In this document: one piece after another, positions 1 through 13,363 of the stretch | How positions within the stretch are numbered: position 1 is the stretch's first letter | Layout of the letters: each line of letters begins with the position of its first letter | Assembly (NCBI GenBank): GCA_947247005.1 | Contig: OX365959.1 | Coordinates: forward strand, 37,485,097 to 37,549,096 | DNA length: 64,000 nt | Source of the DNA: Spisula solida | Lineage: Eukaryota; Mollusca; Bivalvia; Venerida; Mactridae | Direction of reading: 5' to 3' | Position numbers and translations under genes: made by a program | The notes under the pieces: generated by a model | Database searches by the model: none | Seen by the model: only the letters and a program-made list of their open reading frames with translations | What the model was told of the DNA's origin: nothing

Positions 1-186
1 CTAAATATATTTTGGTGTATAAGAAATCATTTGCAATATAATGTTTATATAATGTGATAACTGGAAGAGTCTTTGCACGAACTGGGTTGTGTAAACATGT
101 AGTTGTATTAGATTGTTGTCATTTTGAGTAACCTACACAAACATTACAGAACTATTGGAATAATGAATCCATTGATTTAAACTGAT

Positions 187-192
187 TTTATT
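187..192 (-). promoter_or_regulatory. Possible poly(A) signal AATAAA (minus strand)
   Basis: TTTATT on the plus strand reads AATAAA on the minus strand, about 85 nt beyond the stop of the putative terminal exon in copy A. Copies B and C read AATGAA at the matching place, so only copy A keeps the canonical hexamer. Confidence 0.3.
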
Positions 193-276
193 ACTGGTAT
201 TTTGTGCAAACTTTCACTTTCTCCCCTCTCTCTAAATTAGAACTTTAGACAATGCGAAAATAACTTTGACTAAAGT

Positions 277-551
277 TTAAAATGAATTTGTCGATTTTAG
301 ATGCTTCTGTAGTACCGCATTCGGAGCACCTCCTACAATTCTGTTGTAGAATTTATCTGGCGACGTCAGGAAGCGATAAATGCCGAACGGACCGTTCCAA
401 TTGGTAATACCGGTACGTGGTTTCTTAATTTGATCGTTATTTGTATCTGATATGCTAAACTTTGGCATATTGGGGACTGTATGCCAATCGACTATATTTA
501 CTTTGTTTCTCGTAATACATGTATGAGTCATATTGGACGTCGGTACTTTGG
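277..551 (-). pseudogene. Possible terminal exon, copy A (frameshifted, unrecognised gene)
   Basis: On the minus strand a segment preceded by AG (complement of 552-553) opens a tyrosine-rich frame (QSTDVQYDSYMYYEKQSKYSR...) that matches copy C, but here it stops at about 455-457. The downstream part (PKFSISD...GPFGIYRF...SPDKFYNR...NSF, stop at 277-279) is open in another frame. Copy C joins the two frames because it has TATATGCC where A and B have TATGCC, a 2-nt difference. An AATAAA signal on this strand lies at 187-192, about 85 nt past the stop. I do not recognise the protein; no membrane segment is visible and the length is about 90 residues. It could be a real 3' exon that has died, or chance coding potential in a repeated sequence. 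Confidence 0.35.
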
Positions 552-1403
552 CTATGAATATGCCATTTCAAATAGATGAGTGAATATACTCGACCGGCTA
601 GTGCACGAGTTAATGAAATTAAACTTCGAAACGCAGGCGAATGATGAAGACTTATAAGCAGTATGGATATACATGTAAACACCCCGCTTTTGGATCAATG
701 TTCGATTGTACCTGATACGGTAACATACAAAGCTAAGATCACAAGGCTCGGAACAATCCACTTCTGACGGAGATGGAATATGAAGACACAGAAGGTGATA
801 TTTGTACCGTCCTGTTTCACGTATTGATAGAAGAGGTGAATCGAGCCCACATAAAATATCGGTCAGACCATAGGCGGTTACATATTGGGCACTAATGCAG
901 AAATTTAATATAAGGTATTTGGTACTTTGCCAAAGGATTCCACTTGTCTGGAATATGCTAGAAAATTAATCCATACTAACATTCAGTTTTATAGTTTACA
1001 GCATAATCTAAAAAGATAATATTTAGTCGGACAAGGAAGTCCGCACTCAACTTAACAAGTCGAGCACAGAAAACGTACCAGACACAATGCCCAACACACA
1101 ACAGAACGAGAAAAAGATATATTGGTTTGATTTCTTGAGAGATTATTTCGACAAGATACGCAGTACGAAATTCGAGAGTTATAAACGTTAATACAGGCTT
1201 GACAATAACTCAGACACCAATTTAATAAAAAAATATAATTATTAATGACTTATGATATTGATAAATTATAACTATTATTTATACATAATGAACCGTGCAG
1301 TTAAGAGTGAGTAGACATACACAGAATAATTTAGTGTTGCCTTAACTGTACCGACCGTCGCTCCATATTACAAATTAATGTCATAATAGAAAAAATAACT
1401 TAC

Positions 1404-1473
1404 ATAGCTCGGAGACAAACCTTATTGCATAACATCAACAATTTTGGAAACACGTACCAGTTACCTTCTTGCG
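1404..1473 (-). other. 70-nt exon-like segment, copy A
   Basis: On the minus strand the segment follows a pyrimidine-rich TGCATCTTTTAG and is followed immediately by GTAAG. In the frame that enters with two bases and leaves with two bases (AT) it is open for 22 codons, with core NWYVFPKLLMLCN. The outgoing phase fits the putative terminal exon at 277-551. The same segment occurs once in copy B and five times in copy C. A 70-nt exon cannot be chained to itself without shifting the frame. No family is recognised; it may simply be a conserved piece of non-coding repeat. Confidence 0.3.
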
Positions 1474-3142
1474 CTAAAAGATGCACTTAACGTCATATGT
1501 GAACCTACGTCTTGGAGATATCAGTACAAATAGTGTGATCCCTGTAACTTGTATTCCAATTAACAATGATAAATACAGACGGTTGGATATATCTAGACAT
1601 TGTTGCTTTTCAGTAGAGAATATATATAAATACTTTCCAATGATGACTTATATGGTTACAGACTCTTTTGACAATATATTAGTATTGATACACACTCTGG
1701 GGGCAACAGCGGGGAAAGTATGTGTGTTCATTTTGTAACATCATGCTAACTTGTCATTTATTATTCAGGAAACGATAAACTAACTAGACCTTGTTGCAAC
1801 TCCTTTGTTAGAACATCAGATATTGACAATTTGTTAACTATCCATAACTAATTGATAACCTAGACTTGTGCTTGCCGCAAACTCGGGAGTGTACATAACT
1901 TAAACGATGTAGAAAGAACACATGATAACACTGTTAAAAGAACGACATGATCATCATCAGTAAAGAATAACGTTTATAGTGATTTAGTAAGGACATATTC
2001 AAGATAATTAAGTACAACATCTTTTATGGGTAAATTCATATTCTTATTTTAATTTTCGTATGTTGCTACATGTAGGTTAGATGTCTTTCCAACAGCAAAA
2101 TGAAAAACAATAATGCGTAAGTACAGCAATAAAATAAGACCAGCCACATATTAAAGGTTTAAGGTACCTTCGATCATCAAACATATATAAGTGTTGGCAA
2201 AAACGGCACAAACAAGTTATGCGTAAGATCTTTTTAAACAAAATATTTGTCATGGCGATACTTTGAAACAAGCAATAGGAACACATGATGTGTAAGTGCA
2301 TCGATGAATTTAAAGGACTCTTCACAGGTTAAACATTCGATCATCAGAGGGGTTAATGTGTTGGCAAAAACGACTCAAACAAGTTATGTCTAAGACCATA
2401 TTGTTCTCATGGCGAATTAAACAACACGGTTGTCGTCTACAAAGTGGTATTAATGCACAGAAGTCACATGCCTTGATCTGTGTGCATTTGTTTCATTAGC
2501 AAACAAATACAGTTGTTAGTTTTAATAATATGTTGGTTGAACGTGGAAGGTTTTGGTGGATAAATGAATCTTAAGTAAATAAACACGACACAGTTATACC
2601 ATTTGATTAATCAACTATGTACATGTATACAACTTGGGGGATTAAACCAATCAACGCAACACAACATATATAGACATATTATCGGAACCTATAGATTATA
2701 GCAAATGTACAGAAAGATCCATCGTGCAACCATTCAACTTTGAATCCTAAATGCCCCGTTCACATATAACGAATATATTCAACGAAGACCGGCGAATAGG
2801 GTAATTGTGCGATGTCTATAACGAATTCTGATGAGCAAAACTAATCGCAACGGACACATTTCTAACAATTTATTAACATTACTTTGTAGTACATCATGGA
2901 AATGATTTATATTTATTGAATTTATTTGAAAAGTCAACGAGGAACTAATATGTAAAACCCAATATTTCATTGCAAACGGACAGATTGTCAGAATGATTTA
3001 GTATATTCAATGCAATTTTGAAAAAAATATTCATAAGATTCAACTAGTGATGATTTCGAATTTGTATGATTCTGATAAGGTTGTGAGTAGCACTTACGAC
3101 TTCTCAGCCAGTGTATTGATGACGATAATATTTATGCCAATC

Positions 3143-3404
3143 TCATTAAAATCAGACCCTAACATTTGCTCCATTTCTTTACGCTGTTAGAGATCTGACT
3201 ACATTTCCGTCAGAGGCCATGTTCTAAGTGACCTCTAAAGCGCACGTTACCTCAGCAGTGTTTTACTGCACTTTCAGATTTGTGAAAGCTGCGATTTGAT
3301 TGGATGACGTAAAGTTCACACTGACATGACCCCACACAGAGTGTCGTCAGACCCTAAATCAGCGTAAAGTAGTGAAGCTTAATAAGGGTCTGATTTTAAT
3401 GACT
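3143..3404. mobile_element. MITE-like element with perfect 18-bp inverted ends (copy A)
   Basis: TCATTAAAATCAGACCCT at the left and its exact reverse complement at the right bound about 260 bp with no long ORF. A third, partial copy of the end (CAGACCCTAAATC) lies inside near 3350. Copy B carries the element at the same relative place (about 9657-9918), so insertion predates the A/B duplication. Copy C ends before this point. Confidence 0.65.
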
Positions 3405-4264
3405 CAGAGATTGTATTTCTGTCTATGCATGTCTTGTCTACCTACTTCCTAGAAATGCTAGATCTGATTTTAAACTCCAAAAACCATCAACCATAATAAG
3501 TATCCAACTTAAATATAATCACATGTCACCAAATTCACCGGGGTCATTTCCATTAGAACTATGAAGAGCTAGCAACTTAATACGCTCCCTACAGCGCTTT
3601 GATTTCCACTTAACCGTTACCATTCACACGCTGCTTAAACTACTAGAATATTTTGATATTTGACCTTTACAAAACTGCTGTGAACCCTGATACACATTTT
3701 CATTGGCTGATGAAAGTTTACTTGTTTGTATAGACAGTAGAGAGTTATAGCAGAGTTTATAGTGAATATGAAGGCTACGTGTTGAAAGGTTTAAACGAGT
3801 ACACACTGTATGAGGTTTAAATAGTTCATGGTTCTATTGACTGGTCATTATTTATTTGTTTCAATCAATATGATAAATTGATTGTGCGAGAGTTTTAATT
3901 TATAATACAAGTCATTCTTTTAACACACGAGCGTTTTACATACAATGCATTTAAAAACCCGTTTACATTATCACATTTGCCTCGCTGTACGCTGGTTTTG
4001 GATTCTCCTGTCTCAAAATAGCAATAGCGCTAATACACTAGCAATAATGCAGAGCCTAGAAACGATGTAGTTTCGGGCGAGGCAATTGGAGAGTAGCAAC
4101 TTAAATACATGTATAATCAAATGTTATCAAAGTCACCGGGGTAATTTCTATTTCTATGCAAAGCTAGCCACCTTATCTATTTTGAGATATGTAATTGAAA
4201 TATGCAAGAGATGCGTCTCGGTAGAATGTCTTTTGAAAGTATAAAACAAATGTACATGATTCTG

Positions 4265-5150
4265 TATCAAAGGATACAATAATTACTGTACAATGTAAAT
4301 CGACAACAATAAGATCAAACAAAGCACACCTGTAGATGATTATGATATTTATGTTTTCTGATCTAATTAAATACTGCCATCAAAGACTATCTAAAAAGCA
4401 CTGATGTCCGTAAATGCACCCTGTTGATTGAACAACATACTAATTGAGGACGTTTGAGGCATACCAGTGTGTATTTATACAACGTCTCAAATGTGGACTT
4501 AATATCCAACTGTAGTGATAATCTAGGCTTGCGAATCAATGAATTGCAAGGTATTGTCACAGAAACGCAGATCAACAACCAGCCTGTACATTATGGTGGC
4601 TTTAAAATGCGCTGCGTTGTTTTTTCAAAATAATGCACCAGCCAATTGAAACCACGGGCCGCAACCCCGGGGAAGGGCGATGGATAGCGGGGTACCAGTT
4701 ACGTGTTTTTACCTTTCGATTTCCCCGCATTGCCGGGTGAGTGCGGGGATTTTGTCATTATGTTTCTTATTGTACATATTTAATATTTGCTTTGTACATG
4801 TATTTGCATGTATTTTATGTTTTTTGTATGTTTGTCATGTTCCTTTATTTGTATTTGGGCAAAGGCACAATAGTGCCGATTTTCTAATAAATTGAATTGA
4901 ATTATTGTGATTCACGTGTCATTTAATGACGCATGATTGGTTTAATCATATATTCTTATTCTTCTTCTTAATTTGAGTTACAGTTTCTAGTATCCACATT
5001 CCTCGACATGTACATATCTACTTAGATGTGTGTCAATGAATGTAGTTAACAACTAAGTTATCAGAACACAACCTTAATCAAATTTTCAGTCACACTGTTT
5101 CGTATATTTTAAAATTTTCGTTATTCCAGCGAAGTTTATACAAGCTCCAG
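4265..5150 (+). mobile_element. Copy A-specific spacer holding a retroelement-like 3' tail
   Basis: This part has no counterpart in copy B. At about 4655-4910 it holds a GC-rich block (CCCCGGGGAAGGGCGATGG..., CCCCGCATTGCCGGG), then a T-rich tract, then a terminal AATAAATTGAATTGAATT. Short ATTGAA-type repeats after a GC-rich 3' region are typical 3' ends of invertebrate non-LTR retrotransposons. No reverse-transcriptase coding sequence is present, so this would be a 5'-truncated copy. The short ORF here (from 4680) is not considered a gene. The rest of the spacer shows nothing I recognise. Confidence 0.35.
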
Positions 5151-6306
5151 ATTCACATGAAACACAATTATCTCATTTATAAAGAGGTTTATTATTCTGT
5201 CAGATAATCTGCATCGTAATTCGTGAATTTAGATGTCAAATTGCTTGTGTAATGTTTTAGTAAATTCGTAAAATGCATGTCAAATTAAGTTATACTAGTT
5301 TAATACTTTTGGGACTTTGCACTGGAAAGTGACATACGACGCCGTATTGGATGTATTAAGAATACAAGCTTATGTGAATATGTTGTCATCATAGGTCTTC
5401 CACCTTCATGATGTTGAAATAAACTATACAAATGTCAATCAACTAATATACTAGGTTATCTAAACTGTCAAAAAGTTGAAAACGTTATATGGATTTCCAT
5501 TTATTCCCCGAATCATTTTTGTTACCTTCCCAATTATATCCATCGAATTCTAAATGTCGCCATTCCTCACATGACAATTTCTGTCTTGTATCCAGCACAT
5601 TCTAAAATGTCCAGCCCTAGCAAGATATTCTTTGTCTATACTGTGACCAATGCATTATTTACTACTTGTTTTTATTTGTTCAGATAGTGTTCATTGTATC
5701 TAGCAATTGTTGCCCAGTCTGTTTTTACGACGCAGGTCATTGCATTTTTGTCTGCACTGTGCTAACTTACTTCAGGTCGATTGTGAAAACTCTGATTGTT
5801 TTTTTTATTTCCATATTCCAAATTTGAAGGAATGTGTTTGTGTGTGTTCAATGTATCTAACAACTAATGCTGTGTTCTTCAACTATTGTCGAGTTGAAGG
5901 TTTAACTTGCGTACAAATGTCAGAAAGCCATTGCATTGTCTGCAATTCATTTTGACATATATAACAGTATGCATTTTAAGAGCTATACTAACTTACTTCA
6001 GACCGATTGTGAAACACAGTCTACAACCTTCTACAACTATAAAATCTCTTGACACTTAATTTTCACATGGATTCTATCTCCAAGGGGATATGAGAAAATA
6101 TACCTGTTAATACTGTGTGTTTTAGTTTAGTTTATACTAATTTAATTAAGGTCGATTGTGAAACAAGTTTTTCCAACTTATATTAATCACTCTCGACACC
6201 TCAATCCTGATTTTATCCATCGCCACGAGGGTATGAGAGAAGAGAAGCCAGTGTCCCTTTTATGCTGAGCGTCTAGCAAGGGAATTTCTGATACCATTTT
6301 TATTTC

Positions 6307-6385
6307 GTCTTTTGTATGACGCCGCCAGGGATCGAACCCGAGACCTCCTGCGCTCAACTACTAGACTATCGAGGAGGCGGTGTGT
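6307..6385 (-). repeat. tRNA-like sequence (SINE-head type), degenerate
   Basis: The minus strand contains a D-arm/A-box-like TAGTCTAGTAGTTGAG and a clear B-box-like GGGTTCGATCC. The distance between them is too short for a normal anticodon arm, so this is not a functional tRNA. It most resembles the tRNA-derived head of a SINE or a decayed tRNA pseudogene. It lies in the spacer between copies A and B and is absent from the matching spacer of B. Confidence 0.45.
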
Positions 6386-6933
6386 TGTACGAGTTACATG
6401 GTACATCTATTAATAATGTAGCATAATTTTAATACAGATGTACCTTTAGGATTTATAATTAATATAATTCTGCTTGTTTTCCTAAAACTGTACATTTAAA
6501 TACAAAATGTACAAGATCTATTTTTTTGAAAACGAAAATAGCTTGGCATGATTGTTCCGCGCATATGTTGTAGAATACTCTAGTACATGGCAACATGACA
6601 AACAAAGAATATTTTCATTACTACGTTTCCATGACATGTGGCATACAATGCATTAGCCTAAATATATTTTGGTGTATAAGAAATCATTTGCAATATAATG
6701 TTTATATAATGTGATAACTGGAAGAGTCTTTGCACGAACTGGGTTGTGTAAACATGTAGTTGTATTAGATTGTTGTCATTTTGAGTAACCTACACAAACA
6801 TTACAGAACTATTGGAATAATGAATCCATTGATTTAAACTGATTTCATTACTGGTATTTTGTGCAAACTTTCACTTTCTCCCCTCTCTCTCAATTAGAAC
6901 TTTAGACAATGCGAAAATAACTTTGATTAAAGT

Positions 6934-7208
6934 TTAAAATGAATTTGTCGATTTTAGATGCTTCTGTAGTACCGCATTCGGAGCACCTCGTACAATTCTG
7001 TTGTAGAATTTATCTGGCGACGTCAGGAAGCGATAAACGCCGAATGGACCATTCCAATTGGTAATACCGGTACGTGGTTTCGTAATTTGATCGTTATTTG
7101 TATCTGATATGCTAAACTTTGGCATATTGGGGACTGTATGCCAATCGACTATATTTACTTTGTTTCTCGTAATACATGTATGAGTCATATTGGACGTCGG
7201 TACTTTGG
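6934..7208 (-). pseudogene. Possible terminal exon, copy B (frameshifted)
   Basis: Counterpart of 277-551 with the same 2-nt shortage relative to copy C, so the tyrosine-rich frame stops early (7112-7114). The AG before the segment is kept. Differences from A alter several residues (for example K to T, I to V and G to R in the downstream frame), and the downstream AATAAA has become AATGAA. The pattern looks like drift in a non-functional copy. Confidence 0.35.
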
Positions 7209-8060
7209 CTATGTATATGCCATTTCAAATGGATGAGTGAATATACTCGACCGGCTAGTGCACGAGTTAATGAAATTAAACTTCGAAACGCAGGCGAATG
7301 ATGAAGACTTATAAGCAGTATGGATATATATGTAAACACCCCGATTTTGGATCAATGTTCGATTGTACCTGATACGGTAACATACAAAGCTAAGATCACA
7401 GGGCTCGGAACAATCCACTTCTGGCGGAGATGGAATATGAAGACACAGAAGGTGATATTTGTACCGTCCTGTTTCACGTATTGATGGAAGAGGTGAATCG
7501 AGCCCACATAAAATATCGGTTAGACCATAGGCGGTTACATATTGGGCACTAATGCAGGAATTTAATATTAGGTATTTGGTACTTTGCCAAAGGATTCCAC
7601 TTGTCTGGAATATGCTAGAAAATTAATCCATACTAACATTCAGTTTTATAGTTTACAGCATAATCTAAAAAGATAATATTTAGTCGGACAAGGAAGTCCG
7701 CACTCAACTTAACAAGTCGAGCACAGAAAACGTACCAGACACAATGCCCAACACACAACAGAACGAGAAAATGATATATTGGTTTGATTTCTTGAGAGAT
7801 TATTTCGACAAGATACGCAGTACGAAATTCGAGAGTTATAAACGTTAATACAGGCTTGACAATAACTCAGACACCCATTTAATAATAATATATAATTATA
7901 TATGACTTATGATATTTATAAATTATAACCATTATTTATACATAATGAACCGTGCAGTTAAGAGTGAGTAGACATACAAAGAATAATTTAGTGTTGCCTT
8001 AACTGTACCGACCGTCGCTCCATATTACAAATTAATGTCATAATAGAAGAAATAACTTAC

Positions 8061-8130
8061 ATAGCACGGTGACAAACCTTATTGCATAACATCAACAATT
8101 TTGGAAACACGTACCAGTTACCTTCTTGCG
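8061..8130 (-). other. 70-nt exon-like segment, copy B
   Basis: Same borders as in copy A: TGCATCTTTTAG before and GTAAG after on the minus strand, with the same open phase. Single copy here. Its outgoing phase again fits the putative terminal exon at 6934-7208. Confidence 0.3.
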
Positions 8131-9656
8131 CTAAAAGATGCACTTAACGTCATATGTGAACCTACGTCTTGGAGATATCAGTACAAATAGTGTGATCCCT
8201 GTATTCTTGTACTTGTATTCCAATTAACAATGATAAATACAGACGGTTGGATATATCTAGACATTGTTGCCTTTCAGTAGAGAATATATATAAATACTTT
8301 CCAATGATGACTTATATGGTTACAGACACTTTTGACAATATATTAGTATTGATACACATTCTGGGGACAACAGCGGGGAAAATATGTGTGTTCATTTTGT
8401 AACATCATGCTAACTTGTCATTTATTATTCAGGAAACGATAAACTAACTAGACCTTGTTGCAACTCCTTTGTTAGAACATCAGATATTGACAATTTGTTA
8501 ACTATCCATAACTAATTGATTACCTAGACTTGTGCTTGCCGCCAACTTGGGAGTGTACATAACTTAAACGATGTAGAAAGAACACTTGATAACACTGTTA
8601 AAAGAACGACATGATCATCATCAGTAAAGAATAACGTTAGTGGAGATTTAGCAAGGACATATTGAAGTTGATTAAGTACAACATCTTTTATGGGTAAATT
8701 CATATTCTTATTTTAATTTTCGTATGTTGCTACATGTAGGTTAGATGTCTTTGCAACAGCAAAATGAAAAACAATAATGCGTAAGTACAGCAATAAAATA
8801 AGACCAGTCACATATTAAAGGTTTAAGGTACCTTCGATTATCAAAAATGTATAAGTGTTGGCAAAAACGGCACAAACAAGTTATGCGTAAGATCTTTTTA
8901 AACAAAATATTTGTCATGGCGATACTTTGAAACAAGCAATAGGAACACATGATGTGTAAGTGCATCGATGAATTTAAAGGACTCTTCACAGATTAAACAT
9001 TCGATCATCACAGGGGTTAATGTGTTGGCAGTTTTACAGTTGTTAGTTTTACTAATATGTTGGTTGAACGTGGAAGGTTTTGGTGGATAAATGAATCTTA
9101 AGTAAATAAACACGACACAGTTATACCATTTGATTAATCAACTATGTACATGTATACAACTTGGGGGATTAAACCAATGAACGTGACACAACATATATAG
9201 ACATATTATCGGAACCTATAGATTATAGCAAATGGACAGAAAGATCCATCGTGCAACCATTCCACTTTGAATCCTAAATGCCCCGTTCACATATAACGAA
9301 TATATTCAACGAAGACCGGCGAATAGGGTAATTGTGCGATGTCTATAACGAATTCTGATGAGCAAAACTAATCGCAACGGACACATTTCTAACAATTTAT
9401 TAACATTACTTTGTAGTACATCATGGAACTGATTTATATCTATTGAATGTATTTGAAAAGTCAACGAGGAACTAATATTTCATTGCAAACGGACAGATTG
9501 TCAGAATGATTTAGTATATTCAATGCAATTTTGAAAAAAATATTCATAAGATTCAACTAGTGATGATTTCGAATTTGTATGATTCCGATAAGGTTGTGAG
9601 TAGCACTTACGACTTCTCAGCCAGTGTATTGATGACGATAATATTTATGCCAATCT

Positions 9657-9918
9657 CATTAAAATCAGACCCTAACATTTGCTCCATTTCTTTACGCTAT
9701 TAGAGATCTGACTACATTTCCGTCAGAGGCCATGTTCTAAGTGACCTCTAAAGCGCACGTTACCTCAGCAGTGTTTTACTGCACTTTCAGATTTGTGAAA
9801 GCTGCGATTTGATTGGATGACGTAAAGTTCACACTGACATGACCCCACACAGAGTGTCGTCAGACCCTAAATCAGCGTAAAGTAGTGAAGCGTAATAAGG
9901 GTCTGATTTTAATGACTC
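9657..9918. mobile_element. MITE-like element with 18-bp inverted ends (copy B)
   Basis: Orthologous position to the 3143-3404 element of copy A, bounded by the same TCATTAAAATCAGACCCT ends. Carried along by the segmental duplication rather than inserted independently. Confidence 0.65.
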
Positions 9919-12257
9919 AGAGATTGTATTTCTGTCTATGCATGTCTTGTCTACCTACTTCCTAGAAATGCTAGATCTGATTTTAAACTCCAAAAACCAT
10001 CAACCATAATAAGTATCCAACTTAAATATAATCACATGTCACCAAATTCACCGGGGTCATTTCCATTAGAACTATAAAGAGCTAGCAACTTAAATACATG
10101 TATAATCAAATGTTATCAAAGTCACCGGGGTAATTTCTATTTCTATGCAAAGCTAGCCACCTTATCTATTTTGAGATATGTAATTGAAATATGCAAGAGA
10201 TGCGTCTCGGTAGAATGTCTTTTGAAAGTATAAAACAAATGTACATGATTCTGTAAAATTATTTTTGATATATTACTAGCAAATCAATAAACTTGTGGAT
10301 CCGACGTATGCCAGTTCCCTTTCCGTGTGTCAAATAATGCAATTTTATTAAATGTGACACTTTCTTTATTTAATGTTACCCCAACCTTTATCTTGCAATA
10401 GTGCTACATTACAGAATCCGCCGATGAACATAATCCTCAGACACCAATGCACGTTATCTTTTTATAATTATGTTTCGTATCGAATATAATTACACCGTCT
10501 ATTGTTTGAGGCAACATCTTTGACGATATATATTTATATTAGAACATAACTCGCATCCTATGGCCATTCTGGTGTTTCTGCAACCTTTCTATAGTCTTAA
10601 GGTAAAATTTAGATCTTTGTTGAACATTGAGCTACTTTAAATGTCTTCCACCAACGTGGAAATTTCTCAAATTTCATTACCTATGTACATTTGTCCAATT
10701 TATGTTTACATTGATAAGCTTAGAGTAGTACTGGATGGCAGTATATAGTGGAAATGAAACGACGCACTTCAACCATGTAGTTGCATGATTCAAGATAATG
10801 CGTTTATCGGTATAAGTAAACTAATTGATACAGACAAACGAATGTTTCATTATGCTTTATTTGATAGTGTTCATCGTTCATTCGTAGATTTTCCAATTTT
10901 CTAACGCAGCTTAAACAAAAAATATCTCATTTATGAAGATGTTTGATATTCTGTTGGATAATCTGCATGGTAATTCGTGAATTTAGATACAAAATGCTGT
11001 AGTAAATTCATCACTGAAAATGCATGTCAAATTAGGTTATACTAGTTTAAGACATTTGTGACTTCTCGCTGGAAAGTGATATGTTTGGTATTAACAGCTA
11101 AAAATATATGAATATGTTATTGTGTGGTCCTCATAGGTCTACCACCTTCATTATTTTAAAATAAACTACAAAATGTATCCAAATGTGCTAATATACAAAG
11201 AAATCCAAACAGTCTAAAGGTTGAAAACGTTATGGATTTCTATTTATTCCCCGAATCATATTTCTTCCACTTTACGATTATCTTACCCATTTTTACTCAT
11301 CGAATTTTAAATGTCGCCTTTTCTCACATGACCATGTCTTTCTTGTATCCAACACGTTAAAAAATGTCTAGCCTTGCAAGGTATTATTTGTATATGCTGT
11401 GACCGATGCATTATTTACTACTTGTTATTATTTGTTCAGATCGTGTTCATTGTATCTAGCAATTGTTGCTCTGTTATTTTGACACCGATCATTGATTTTG
11501 TGTCTGCACTTCATTTCAATATTATGACATAGATAACAGTATGTATTTTAATAGCTTTACTTACGTCAGGCCGATTGTACAAACTCTGTCTACAACCTTC
11601 TACAATAATAAACTCTCCTGACACCTAATTGCACATTGATTGTATTACCATGGGGATGTGAGAAAATATACTTGTTAATACTGAGCGTTTTAGAATTCTC
11701 CTAACTTTGTACGAGTAACATGGGTACATCTATTAGTAATATGGCAAAATTTGAATACAGATGTACCTTTAGGATTTAATATTAATATAATTCTGCTTGT
11801 TTTCATTAAACCTGTACATTTAAATACAAAATGTACAAGATATATTTTTTGGAAAACGAAAATAGCTTGGCATGATTGTTCCGCGCATATGTTGTAGAAT
11901 ACTCTAGTACATGGCAACATGACAAACAAAGGATATTTTCATTACTACCTTTCCATGAAATGTGACATACAATGCACTAACCGAAATGGATTTTGGTGTA
12001 TAAGAAATCATTTGCAATATAATGTTTATAAAATGTGATAACTGGAAGAGTCTTTGCACGAGCTGTGTTGTGTAAACATGTAGTTATATTAAGTTGTTGT
12101 CATTTTGAGATACCTACACAAACATTACAGAGCTACTGAAATATTGAATCCATTGATTTAAACTGATTTCATTACTGGTATTTTGTGCAAACTTTCACTT
12201 TCTCCACTCTCTCTAAATTAGAACTTTAGACAATGCGAAAATTACTTTGATTAAAGT

Positions 12258-12534
12258 TTAAAATGAATTTGTCGATTTTAGATGCTTCTGTAGTACCGCA
12301 TTCGGAGCACCTCGTACATTTCTGTTGTAGAATTTATCTGGCGACGTCGGGAAGCGATAAATGCCGAACGGACCGTTCCGATTGGTAATACCGGTACGTG
12401 GTTTCGTAATTTGATCGTTATATGTATCTGATATGCTAAACTTTGGCAGATTGGGGACTGTATATGCCAATCGACTATATTTACTTTGTTTCTCGTAATA
12501 CATGTATGAGTCATATTGGACGTCGGTACTTTGG
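12258..12534 (-). pseudogene. Possible terminal exon, copy C (open frame, acceptor lost)
   Basis: Here the tyrosine-rich frame and the downstream GPFGIYRF...SPDKFYNR frame are continuous; the open frame on this strand runs from 12659 to 12258 (133 codons if read from its first ATG). The AG that precedes the segment in A and B is AA here (complement of 12535-12536), and the downstream hexamer is AATGAA. Frame and splice signal are thus intact in different copies. The protein is not recognised. The upstream part of the long open frame may be intronic. Confidence 0.35.
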
Positions 12535-13363
12535 TTATGTATATGCCATTTCAAATAGATGAGTGACTTTACGCGTTCGGCTAGTGCACGAGTTAATGAA
12601 ATTAAACTTCTAAACGCAGGCGAATGATGAAGACTTATAAGCAGTTTGGATATATACACCCCGCTTTTGGATCAATTTTCGATTGTACCTGATACGGTAA
12701 CATAAAAAGCTCAGATCACAAGGCCCGGAACAATCCACTTCTGACGGAGATGGAATATGAAGACACAGAAAGTGCTATTTGTACCGTCCTATTTCACGTA
12801 TTGATGGGAGAGCCCGCACAAAATATCGGTTAGACCATAGACGGTAACATGTTGGGCACTAATGCAGGAATATAATATTAGGTATTTGGTACTTTGCCAA
12901 AGGATTCCACATGTCTGGAATATGCTTGAAAATTAATCCATACTGACATTTAGTTTTTATAGTTTACAGCATAATCTAAAAAGATAATATTAAGTCGGAA
13001 AGAGAAGTCCGCACTCTACTTAACCAGTCGAGCACTGAAAACGGACAAGGCACAATGCCCAACACACAACCGAACTAGAAAATGATATATTGGTTTGATT
13101 TCTTGAGAGATTCTTTCGACAAGATACGCAGTACAAAATTCGAGAATTATAAACGTTAATACAGACTTGACAACAACTCAGACACCCATTTATATAATTA
13201 TATATGACTTATGATATTTTATAAGTTATAACCATTATTTATACATAAAGAACCGTTCAGTTAAGAGTGAGTAGACATACAAAGAATAATTTAGTGTTGC
13301 CTTAACTGTACCGACTGTCGCTCAATATTACTACTCAACGTATCAATAGAGGTAATAACTTAC

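Larger units (their letters stand above)
1..6657. repeat. Segmental tandem repeat, copy A
   Basis: The sequence from base 1 reappears almost unchanged from base 6658, an offset of 6657. The match is near-continuous to about 4260 (copy B to about 10253), with scattered substitutions and small indels by eye. The remainder, about 4265-6440, is only partly matched by copy B and is visibly more diverged. Copy A has about 517 bp (about 3579-4096) that B lacks; the gap in B lies between two short direct repeats containing TAGCAACTTA, so deletion in B is as likely as insertion in A. The window begins inside the copy, so further copies may lie upstream. No complete gene is evident; minus-strand exon-like segments are listed separately. 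Confidence 0.9.
6658..11981. repeat. Segmental tandem repeat, copy B
   Basis: Begins with the same sequence as base 1 of the window and follows copy A closely to about 10253. Beyond that, about 10254-10910 is unique to B and shows no gene. From about 10915 to 11981 it resembles the A spacer (about 5170-6657) at clearly lower identity. The last part (about 11690-11981) precedes the next copy just as 6390-6657 precedes this one, which fixes the repeat junctions. The A-to-B spacing is 6657 bp; the B-to-C spacing is 5324 bp. Confidence 0.88.

Noticed and set aside
2077..2325. Conserved minus-strand ORF in copies A and B (82 codons)
   Set aside because: Conservation only reflects the recent A/B duplication; copy C has a deletion across it and there is no motif or splice border.
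3093..3175. Minus-strand ATG with an open frame ending at GTAAGTG, looking like a 5' exon of the triplicated gene
   Set aside because: The start lies inside the MITE with TCATTAAAATCAGACCCT ends, and its outgoing phase does not fit the 70-nt exon-like segment, whose next codon in that phase chain gives a stop.
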